Shown here one piece after another: positions 1 to 10,115 of a stretch of 10,115 nt of DNA. The notes below the pieces were generated by a model that had not been told where the DNA came from, ran no database searches, and saw only the letters and a program-made list of their open reading frames with translations. Each line of letters opens with the position of its first letter. Position 1 is the first letter of the stretch. The translations under genes were made by a program, and so were the position numbers. Source of the DNA: Eimeria necatrix (taxonomy: Eukaryota > Apicomplexa > Conoidasida > Eucoccidiorida > Eimeriidae); assembly GCF_000499385.1 (NCBI RefSeq), contig NW_013651979.1, forward strand, positions 1-10,115. Direction: 5' to 3'.

Positions 1-5070
<5,070 letters not shown>

Positions 5071-5204
5071 TTTGCTGCTGCGGCGGGCGAGGAAGTTCAA
5101 ATGGAGTTGGCGGAAAACATGAAATTGAAAGATTTTGAATTCAATTAATTCATTTATTTTGCAATTAAAGAATCAGTTCTTCTTTCAAAGCAGCTTTTCC
5201 TTCA

Positions 5205-5235
5205 AATCCAGCAGCAGCAGCAGCAGCAGCAGCAA
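5205..5235. repeat. Short CAG run upstream of the importin start
   Basis: About nine CAG units start a GC-richer island that extends to about 5330. On the minus strand one frame of the island reads FPECGGALKLNFEAAAALLL, but I see no convincing splice pair or family match. Confidence 0.6.
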
Positions 5236-5629
5236 AACTCGCCGTTGCAGCTTTCGACTTCCCTGCGCAGCAGCAGAGCCGCAGCAGCTTCGAAATTCAA
5301 CTTCAGTGCACCACCACATTCGGGAAATCGGGGGGATTAAAGCAATTGATTGGACTAAAAGGGCCAAAATGGAGTTCATTTTAATTAAAATGAGAAATTA
5401 AAAGACTAAAAAGCCAAAAAAGTCCATTAGAACCGAAGAAAAAGGGAGTTTCCCACGCAGAGGGGCCCGTGCTGCGCTGCTGCTGCTGCTGCTGCAGCTT
5501 TATTCGCAGTTTGCCCGGTGAGTTCGCGCAAAAGCAGTTTTTTCGGCAATTTTGGGTAAAACGAAGAAAATAAAAAGGATTTAAATGAATAATTTGATCC
5601 ATTTGACGCAAAAAAGGGGAAAATCGCAC

Positions 5630-5701
5630 CGGAAAGCAGCAGCGGCGCCTCGCGGCGAGGCGGCGAAGCAGAATCGCAGGGCCAAGTGGCCACAAATGGA
5701 A
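5630..5701 (-). CDS. Candidate minus-strand exon, unknown protein
   Basis: This GC-rich 72-nt segment lies between an AG (CTCCGAAG at 5703-5702) and a possible donor (TTTCCG|GTGCGA). It is open in phase 0 as FHLWPLGPAILLRRLAARRR followed by CCFP, and open in another frame as well. The acceptor lacks a good T-tract and there is no family match, so this is a weak candidate only. Confidence 0.18.
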
Positions 5702-5798
5702 CTTCGGAGGCGAAATTTGAAATTCGGAATTTAATTAAAATTCTTTTATTTCGCTTTCGCCGCAAAGACAGCAAAAAAGGCGTTTAAAACTCCCTCAC

Positions 5799-5849
5799 CT
5801 CCTTGTGGGGCTGCAGGCTCCCGTCTTCAGGACTTTTCAAGGCCGCGAT
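5799..5849 (-). CDS. Candidate minus-strand exon, unknown protein
   Basis: This 51-nt segment ends at a good donor, AAGGAG|GTGAGG (GT at 5798-5797). In phase 0 it reads IAALKSPEDGSLQPHKE, of ordinary, non-repetitive composition. The proposed acceptor CCCCGGAG lacks a T-rich tract, and the frame is also open further upstream (KRSKLTPE). No family is recognised, and strand and exon limits are uncertain. Confidence 0.25.
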
Positions 5850-6122
5850 CTCCGGGGTTAATTTACTTCTTTTAATTCTTTAAACGCGTTTTCCCACTCT
5901 CTTTGAGATTTCCTTTCTTAAAAATTACATTTTATTCCATTTCTCCGCTATTTTCTCTAGCTTTCCGCCCTCGCCGCGCCGCCAGCCACGGGCTGTGCTG
6001 CTGCTGCATGCAGCAGCTCCGTAGCTCTGGCGCAACGCCGAAGAGCCGTTTGCTGCGCTCTTTTAGCCAATTTATATAAAATAATTATTTTAAAATAAAA
6101 AGAAATACAATTAAAGGCACAA

Positions 6123-6452
6123 ATGGCCAAAAGACGCGAAGAATATTCCATTTTCTGCTGCGGACAGCGCCAGAAGTGCAAAAGCTGGCTTACCGGTATT
6201 CCATTTGGTGCCTTTGAGGCATTTTTGGATTTAATTTGCACTAAATTAAATATTAAAAATGCATTTGATACTTCTTTTAGTCTTTTATTTCTCAATTTAG
6301 TTTTAAATTTAATCCTGAATGCCTTTTTGCTGCTGCTAGCTGAAAACTATACGCGCTGGGGAGTTCAGAAACGGCTGCAACAAAAGTGCAGCAGCAGCGC
6401 AGCAAACGGCTCTTTGCAGCAGCACATTCTGCAGCAAATTAAAACCTTTTAA
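6123..6452 (+). CDS. Uncertain 109-codon open frame, hydrophobic centre
   Basis: The frame begins at ATG in the context GCACAAATGGCC, close to the coccidian start consensus. It reads MAKRREEYSIFCCGQRQKCK, then a hydrophobic stretch (about residues 48-70: SFSLLFLNLVLNLILNAFLL) and a Gln/Ser end derived from CAG triplets. A minus-strand frame overlaps it, and a possible minus-strand donor (CCG|GTAAGC near 6194) argues for the other strand. There is no family match. The hydrophobicity may simply come from translating AT-rich DNA, so I regard it as more likely spurious than real. Confidence 0.15.
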   Translation: MAKRREEYSIFCCGQRQKCKSWLTGIPFGAFEAFLDLICTKLNIKNAFDTSFSLLFLNLVLNLILNAFLLLLAENYTRWGVQKRLQQKCSSSAANGSLQQHILQQIKTF

Positions 6453-6514
6453 AGCCTTTTCAGCAGCTTTTAACTCCCCTGCTGCAGTCCCAGCTGCAGC
6501 AGCTGCCCTCTCTC

Positions 6515-6690
6515 TTTGCTGCAGCGCTGCTGCACTGCTGCGCTGCTGTGCTGCTGCGCTGCTGCGCTGCTGTGCTGGTGTGCTGCTGCGCTGCTGTGCT
6601 GCTGCGCTGCTGCGCTGCAGTGCTGCTGCGCTGCTGTGCTGCTGCGCTGCTGCGCTGCAGTGCTGCTGCGCTGCTGCGCTGCTTTATGCA
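6515..6690. repeat. TGCTGCGC-type array (CTG-derived, higher-order)
   Basis: CTG-derived units of the form TGCTGCGC, TGCTGTGC and TGCTGCAG are arranged with a longer periodicity; for example, GCGCTGCTGTGCTGCTGCGCTGCTGCGCTGCAG recurs. The frames give C/A/L on plus and Q/S/A on minus without stops, as expected of any CTG-derived array. It is not credited as coding. Confidence 0.85.
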
Positions 6691-6816
6691 TTTGCTTTTA
6701 CCTTAAGGAAAGGTTGTCAATTAACTTCTTTAAAGGGACTTTTTTGAATTTAAAAAAGAAAAAGATATTTAGCTTAGCACTTCTGCTGCTCTTCATGGCA
6801 TGCACTGCCTACAGGT

Positions 6817-6835
6817 AGCAGCAGCAGCAGCAGCA

Positions 6836-6867
<32 letters not shown>

Positions 6868-6882
6868 AGCTGCTGCAGCTGC
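6817..6882. repeat. CAG-to-CTG inverted array
   Basis: About six CAG units are followed directly by about eleven CTG units and CAGCTG joints, giving a long near-perfect inverted repeat able to fold into a hairpin. No gene is visible around it. Confidence 0.88.
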
Positions 6883-7172
6883 AGAAGTTATATTATAAGT
6901 GAGATGCCAGGAAATGTGTGGAAGGTCTTATTCAAATGAAAGATTTCATTTATTTTTATTTTTACTAATTAAAAGTTTTTTAAAACTCTTCAAAGTGCAT
7001 GCAGCAAACTGCAGCAGCAGCACGAGCAGCAGCAAGGCTGGGGGCCCCTGCTGCAGCAGACTGCAGCAGCAGCTTGAGTCCAGCCGTTTTCCAAAACCCT
7101 CAGAGACACAAAACCTCTTTTGCTGCTGCTGCTGCAGCAGACGCTTCTGCGCCGCCAATGGGGCTTGAGGCC

Positions 7173-7208
7173 GAGGGTTTAGGGTTTAGGGTTTAGGGTT
7201 TAGGGTTT
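7173..7208 (+). repeat. Second interstitial telomere-type block (TTTAGGG)5
   Basis: Five perfect GGGTTTA units are in the same orientation as the block at 2311-2463. They lie at the edge of a GC-richer island and have no degenerate flanks, so this block looks younger or better preserved than the first. Confidence 0.95.
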
Positions 7209-7320
7209 GTGGGGAGTGTGACTGCAGCAAGTCCCGCAGCTGCTGATGCTGCTGCGCCATTCGCAGCAGCAGCTGGAGTTTTTTGATTTGATAAAAAGAA
7301 TTAAAATGAATTTCAAATAA

Positions 7321-7397
7321 AGCAGCAGCAGCAAAAGCAGCAGCAAAAGCAGCAGCAAAAGCAGCAGCAAAAGCAGCAGCAAAAGCAGCAGCAGCAG
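7321..7397. repeat. 12-bp repeat GCAGCAGCAAAA
   Basis: Five to six tandem units of GCAGCAGCAAAA are present, a higher-order unit built from CAG. The 12-bp period keeps every frame open: minus-strand frames give Leu-rich or Cys-rich runs. No gene is assigned. Confidence 0.9.
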
Positions 7398-7486
7398 AAA
7401 GAGTAAAAGGAATTATTAGAAACTAAATTAGGCTTTTGGGAGAAAATCAAATTTTATTTAAACAGTTAAATATATTTATTAAAAGT

Positions 7487-7564
7487 CCGCAGCAGCAGCA
7501 AAGTGCTGCAGCAGCAAAGTGCTGCAGCAGCAAAGTGCTGCAGCAGCAAAGTGCTGCAGCAGCA
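7487..7564. repeat. 16-bp repeat GCAGCAGCAAAGTGCT
   Basis: Four tandem copies of a 16-bp unit contain both CAG triplets and a GTGCTGCAGCA segment. The period is not a multiple of three, so the array would break a reading frame if its copy number changed; it is probably noncoding. Confidence 0.88.
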
Positions 7565-7650
7565 CCAGCTGCAGCAAGCCTCTTCATTTAAATAAGCCTT
7601 TATAGTTAAAGGCCCAATCCCTTAGGGAAAAACGGCCTGCTGCTCACAGG

Positions 7651-7657
7651 AGCAGCT

Positions 7658-7689
<32 letters not shown>

Positions 7690-7702
7690 TGCTGCTGCTG
7701 CT
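7651..7702. repeat. CAG-to-CTG inverted array
   Basis: CAGCTG is followed by about ten CAG units and then five CTG units, an inverted repeat like the one at 6817. On the minus strand it follows a candidate exon and could be read as Ser then Cys, but no homology supports that. Confidence 0.85.
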
Positions 7703-7727
7703 GGCGAATTTGAAAATTAAAAAGAAC

Positions 7728-8073
7728 TTAAAATGCCTTATTTGCCGCTGCAGCAATTTGCAAAAAAGTGCAGCTTGAAATTGAACAGCTGCTTCCCCGA
7801 GAAGGGCTTTTGGGGGTTCCGTTCTGGCGGGTTGGCAATTCAGATTTTTGTCCGAAGCGATTCTGAGGCTGTCTGCGGGAAAGCAGCTGCATGCGCTGAA
7901 AAGACACTGAAAAAAAGAGTTTAATTGTTTGAAAATTAGGAAAATAGACTAAGTGGCGTTGAAAGAATTGCAAAAGAGGCTCTTTTGGTCCTTGCTGCAG
8001 TTCAGATTCTGGCAGCTGGAGCGGCGAAGACCCCCGCGTGTGCGGCGGAAGCAGCGCCTTCTGGCGGCAGAAG
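7728..8073 (-). CDS. Candidate minus-strand coding segment, unknown protein
   Basis: An acceptor-like TTTTTTCCGCAG (AG at 8075-8074) opens a frame of about 115 codons that ends at TAA near 7728. It begins FCRQKALLPPHTRGSSPLQL and ends in a basic Ser/Gln-rich stretch, CTFLQIAAAANKAF. A second, very good acceptor (CTCTTTTTTTCAG, AG at 7908-7907) lies inside it, so the segment may instead be two exons with an intron between about 7970 and 7907. From that acceptor a different frame reads PPKALLGEAAVQFQAALFCK, which looks equally protein-like. No family is recognised. The splice signals are the main support; the correct frame is undecided. Confidence 0.3.
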
Positions 8074-8210
8074 CTGCGGAAAAAAGCCCTTAAATGAATT
8101 AATTTCGTTTTAGAACTTCAGTTGTTCAAAAGCGAAAGAAATCGCCGGCGTTTTCGCGGCAAACGGCTCCGCGCACACGGAAAGCGGCTGCGCGGCAGCT
8201 GTACATACAC

Positions 8211-8261
8211 CGCAGCGGCGCCGCGGTCGATTGCAGATTCAGTTGTCTGTTTCGCGCGAAG
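8211..8261 (-). CDS. Candidate minus-strand exon, unknown protein
   Basis: The segment lies between a strong acceptor (CTCTTTTTTCCGCAG, AG at 8263-8262) and a possible donor (GCTGCG|GTGTATGT). It is 51 nt, in phase 0 LRAKQTTESAIDRGAAA. Its acceptor shares the string TTTTTTCCGCAGCTTC with the one at 8074, which may reflect a local duplication. No ATG-bearing upstream exon was found between 8264 and 8684 in a consistent frame. Confidence 0.22.
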
Positions 8262-8499
8262 CTGCGGAAAAAAGAGAATTTTCGGAATTAATAAAGAATA
8301 AAAAGGATATTTAGCGAGTTAAGAAGTCCATTTCTCGGCGAACTGCGGCTTTCCTGCTGCACTTGAGCCGTGTGCGCGTTGAGTCCGTTCCGTCTTGCCT
8401 GTCCGAGCCTCCGGCGGGCTCTCCCGCGAAGTTATGAGTCGCTTCTTTTGAATTTGAATTATCATTTTGAAATTTAATTTCGAAAAAGGAAAAGAAAGC

Positions 8500-8588
8500 G
8501 CTCGAGCGGGATTTGCTGCGGCGAACGCGGCGCCGGGAGCTCCGCAGATTCCGCTGCTGCGCCTGCTGCTGCTGCTGCAGCTCCAGGC
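8500..8588 (-). CDS. Candidate minus-strand exon, Gln/Arg/Ser-rich
   Basis: An acceptor (GGCTGGGTTTCAG, AG at 8590-8589) precedes a frame reading LELQQQQAQQRNLRSSRRRV then RRSKSRSS. It stays open for about 90 codons, to roughly 8317. No ATG exists on the minus strand between this point and 8684, so an upstream exon would have to overlap the divergent oxidoreductase gene, which makes a protein-coding reading doubtful. It might be leader or noncoding exon sequence. Confidence 0.18.
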
Positions 8589-8684
8589 CTGAAACCCAGC
8601 CAAAAGGACTTTATTTTGCAACTTGAGTTCCAATTTCTTTTAATTCTTTTCCACTTCTTTCAATTCTTCTTTTCTGCTTCCAAA

Positions 8685-8761
8685 ATGGCGGCGGTGCCCC
8701 CCGTCGACGAGCCGCGGGAGTTCCACGTCGGGGTGTTGGGCGTCACGGGCTTCGTGGGCAA
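8685..8761 (+). CDS. SCCPDH-like gene, exon 1 (start codon)
   Basis: The ATG sits in CTTCCAAAATGGCG, matching the known Toxoplasma/Eimeria consensus (CAAAATGG) exactly, and is preceded by a T/C-rich leader. The exon encodes 25 codons plus two bases, ending in the nucleotide-binding loop GVTGFVG. The donor is GGCAA|GTGAGT (GT at 8762-8763), with an in-frame TGA just past it, so splicing is required. Its two last bases (AA) and the first base of exon 2 (A) form Lys. Confidence 0.8.
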
Positions 8762-8903
8762 GTGAGTTGCAGCAAAACAAATAAATAAAAATTAATTAAT
8801 TAATTAATTAATTAATTAATTAATTAATTAATTAATTAGTGCAGCAGCCTCTTAACTTGGGCGCAGCTCCCCGCAGCAGCAGCTCCAGCCGTGTGTCGCT
8901 AGC

Positions 8904-8949
<46 letters not shown>

Positions 8950-9503
8950 GTGGGAGAAGCTCGAAACTAGGAAGCAGAGAAAAGAAGGGCTGCGGGTTGC
9001 TGCAGCAGCAGCTGGGCCTTTTGCTGCAGCCCAGAGGGCCCCCCAGGGGCATTTTTGCTGCAGTTGGCTGCGCTGCACAGCAGCCGAGTAAAAACCCCAA
9101 AGACAAACTCGCCGCCCACTGCGGTGTACGTACACCTCAACTGCACGTACACCTGAGGTGTACGTACAGCTGAGGTGTACGTACAGTTGAGGTGTACGTA
9201 CACCTGAGGTGTACGTTCAGTTGAGACGTCTGTACGTGTCCACCTGAGGTGTACGTACACCCGAGGTGTACGTCCACCTGAGGTGTACGTACACCCCACC
9301 TGTCCGTACACCTCAACTGCACGTACACCTGCGTCCACCTCAGGTGTACGTACACCGCAGCTGTCCGCACACCTCAACTGCAGGCCAGCTGAGGTGTACG
9401 TACACCTGAGAATATCTGTTTGCTGCAGATTAATAGCGGAGTATTTGTGCAGCAACTCAGGTGTATGTAGGGCGTGCAGCAGCTCCAGCCGTGTGTCGCT
9501 AGC

Positions 9504-9549
<46 letters not shown>

Positions 9550-10115
9550 GTGGGAGAAGCTCGAAACTAGGAAGCAGAGAAAAGAAGGGCTGCGGGTTGC
9601 TGCAGCAGCAGCTGGGCCTTTTGCTGCAGCCCAGAGGGCCCCCCAGGGGCATTTTTGCTGCAGTTGGCTGCGCTGCACAGCAGCCGAGTAAAAACCCCAA
9701 AGACAAACTCGCCGCCCACTGCGGTGTACGTACACCTCAACTGCACGTACACCTGAGGTGTACGTACAGCTGAGGTGTACGTACAGTTGAGGTGTACGTA
9801 CACCTGAGGTGTACGTTCAGTTGAGACGTCTGTACGTGTCCACCTGAGGTGTACGTACACCCGAGGTGTACGTCCACCTGAGGTGTACGTACACCCCACC
9901 TGTCCGTACACCTCAACTGCACGTACACCTGCGTCCACCTCAGGTGTACGTACACCGCAGCTGTCCGCACACCTCAACTGCAGGCCAGCTGAGGTGTACG
10001 TACACCTGAGAATATCTGTTTGCTGCAGATTAATAGCGGAGTATTTGTGCAGCAACTCAGGTGTATGTACACCTGAGAATATCTGTTTGCTGCAGATTAA
10101 TAGCGGAGTATTTGT
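8685..10115 (+). CDS. Saccharopine-dehydrogenase-like oxidoreductase (SCCPDH-type), 5' part
   Basis: The joined exons 8685-8761 and 9429-9460 read MAAVPPVDEPREFHVGVLGV then TGFVGKLIAEYLCSNSG. The run HVGVLGVTGFVGK is a Rossmann beta-strand with a GxxGxxG dinucleotide-binding loop (G19, G22, G25), and TGFVGKLIAEYL fits the 'ATGFTGRLVAEYL' start of saccharopine-dehydrogenase-like oxidoreductases. These are membrane- or lipid-associated proteins of poorly defined reaction, distinct from true lysine-pathway saccharopine dehydrogenase. The gene is cut by the right edge, so nothing can be said of its catalytic half. Exon 2 is duplicated. Other Rossmann reductases with a similar N-terminus remain possible. 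Confidence 0.65.
8793..8838. repeat. (TTAA)n array in SCCPDH-like intron 1
   Basis: About eleven TTAA units form a self-complementary low-complexity run just after the exon 1 donor. It is intronic and no function is visible. Confidence 0.95.
9124..9410. repeat. Array of the palindrome (G)GTGTACGTACACC, copy 1
   Basis: Eight perfect TGTACGTACA cores are interspersed with one-base variants (GTGTACGTTC, GTGTACGTCC, GCACGTACACC, GTCCGTACACC) and joined by TGAG/CTCA, CTCAACTGC and CAGCTG spacers; spacing is about 17-30 bp. The core is a self-complementary 10-mer, usually extended to GGTGTACGTACACC. It lies in intron 1 of the oxidoreductase gene, directly before exon 2. The minus strand stays open through it (CTYTSxVRTPQVYVH), but the peptide only reflects the repeat. 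Confidence 0.93.
9429..9460 (+). CDS. SCCPDH-like gene, exon 2 copy a
   Basis: The 32-nt exon sits between the acceptor TGTTTGCTGCAG (AG at 9427-9428) and the donor AACTCAG|GTGTAT. With two bases from exon 1 it reads K-LIAEYLCSNS plus one base (G), the expected helix after the GxxGxxG loop. The exon is too short to appear as an open frame of its own; both splice sites and the phase agree with the homology. Confidence 0.65.
9724..10010. repeat. Array of the palindrome (G)GTGTACGTACACC, copy 2
   Basis: This is an exact copy of the array at 9124-9410, carried by the 594-bp duplication. It lies between exon 2 copies a and b. Confidence 0.93.
10029..10060 (+). CDS. SCCPDH-like gene, exon 2 copy b
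   Basis: This copy is identical to copy a, with the same acceptor and donor, inside the second 594-bp repeat. Since 32 is not a multiple of three, including both copies would shift the frame, so at most one can be used in a functional transcript if the assembly is right. Confidence 0.55.
10096..10115 (+). pseudogene. SCCPDH-like gene, exon 2 copy c, cut by the edge
   Basis: The first 20 bases of exon 2 appear again after an identical acceptor (TGTTTGCTGCAG), as part of a 67-bp repeat. Only 35 bases separate it from copy b, too short for an ordinary intron, so copies b and c could not both be spliced as separate exons. Whether this is the functional copy or a remnant depends on sequence beyond the window. 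Confidence 0.5.

Larger units (their letters stand above)
5071..8684. other. Unassigned region: GC-richer islands in AT-rich matrix, no named gene
   Basis: No reading frame here matched a family I know. GC-richer islands of about 50-200 bp (roughly 5205-5330, 5450-5530, 5630-5701, 5799-5860, 5965-6060, 6340-6430, 6480-6690, 6995-7290, 7728-7906, 7975-8090, 8140-8270, 8330-8440, 8500-8590) alternate with AT-rich spacers, the pattern expected of small exons and introns in this genome. Several islands have minus-strand acceptors with T-rich tracts (8262, 8074, 7907) or plausible donors (5797), and one has a plus-strand GTGAGT (5520). They could belong to a second minus-strand gene, to 5' leader exons of the importin gene, or to noncoding RNA. 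The best candidates are listed separately. Confidence 0.5.
8876..9469. repeat. 594-bp tandem duplication, copy 1
   Basis: Every base from 8876 to 9469 recurs 600 bp to the right. The unit contains, in order, a CTG run (about 8908-8949), a GC-rich unique stretch, the palindrome array and exon 2 of the oxidoreductase gene. The copies are separated by six bases (9470-9475). Perfect identity means a very recent duplication or an assembly artefact. Confidence 0.97.
9476..10069. repeat. 594-bp tandem duplication, copy 2
   Basis: This copy is identical to 8876-9469 throughout, including the CTG count and every variant in the palindrome array. After 10069 it enters a 67-bp repeat instead of the six-base linker that follows copy 1, so the right border of the duplication is not the same event. 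Confidence 0.97.
10001..10115. repeat. 67-bp tandem repeat containing exon 2
   Basis: The unit starts at TACACCTGAGAATATCTG (10001) and repeats at 10068, running to the window edge. It includes the acceptor, exon 2 and the donor. It is nested at the end of the second 594-bp copy, where TACACCTGAG from the palindrome array is fused to the exon 2 donor sequence GTGTATG, suggesting recombination at the shared GTRTACACCTGAG/GTGTATGTA sequence. Confidence 0.92.

Noticed and set aside
6470..6691. Minus-strand QQRSSTAA repeat protein
   Set aside because: It is a direct translation of a CTG-derived array. The plus strand is equally open and there are no splice signals or homology.
6760..6818. Signal-peptide-like stretch KKKKIFSLALLLLFMACTA on the plus strand
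   Set aside because: No ATG lies close upstream in frame except through the CTG array, and it stops at once in a CAG run. AT-rich sequence readily gives such hydrophobic strings.
9124..9410. CRISPR-like array
   Set aside because: The repeats are short, palindromic and irregularly spaced, with spacers themselves made of the repeat; the genome is eukaryotic.
8967..9455. Minus-strand frame with CTYTS/VRTPQVYVH repeats (and its copy at 9567-10055)
   Set aside because: The peptide periodicity is dictated by the palindromic DNA repeat, with no ATG-led non-repeat domain, and the strand is opposite to the recognised gene.

Overview
The window looks like nuclear DNA from a coccidian apicomplexan, most probably Eimeria. 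The evidence is the combination of CAG/CTG arrays in both exons and introns, telomere-type TTTAGGG heptamers inside a chromosome arm, genes broken into short exons with GT-AG introns, translated homopolymer runs, and a start context (CCAAAATGG) of the Toxoplasma/Eimeria type. The genus call is inference from known Eimeria genome habits; no species can be assigned.

Positions 1-5070 (minus strand) hold the 5' half of a gene for an importin-7/8-type nuclear transport receptor (RanBP7/Nmd5/Sxm1 class of the importin-beta superfamily). I could join six exons with consistent phases: 5070-5040, 4672-4608, 3947-3891, 3036-2657, 2286-1847 and 831-1, the last running off the left edge. Every junction up to exon 5 restores a continuous match to the N-terminal HEAT-repeat region of the family. 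CAG arrays inside exons are translated as 24 Cys + 22 Ala, mixed Gln/Leu, Ser and Ala runs. About 130 residues expected between exons 5 and 6 are not found in the 1 kb of repeats separating them. The introns are nearly all low-complexity sequence: TTTA, AATTT and CTG arrays and a block of interstitial telomeric repeats.

Positions 5071-8684 contain no gene that I can name. GC-richer islands alternate with AT-rich spacers, and several islands have minus-strand splice-like borders, so another small-exon gene or the 5' leader of the importin gene may lie here. The region also holds higher-order CAG arrays and a second telomere-type block.

Positions 8685-10115 (plus strand) contain the start of a gene for a saccharopine-dehydrogenase-like (SCCPDH-type) Rossmann-fold oxidoreductase. 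Exon 1 ends in a GxxGxxG nucleotide-binding loop and joins in phase to a 32-nt exon 2. Exon 2 lies inside a perfect 594-bp tandem duplication and occurs twice complete, plus a third truncated copy at the right edge. Each 594-bp copy also carries an array of the palindrome TGTACGTACA. The two recognised genes diverge from the central region and show no sign of functional coupling.
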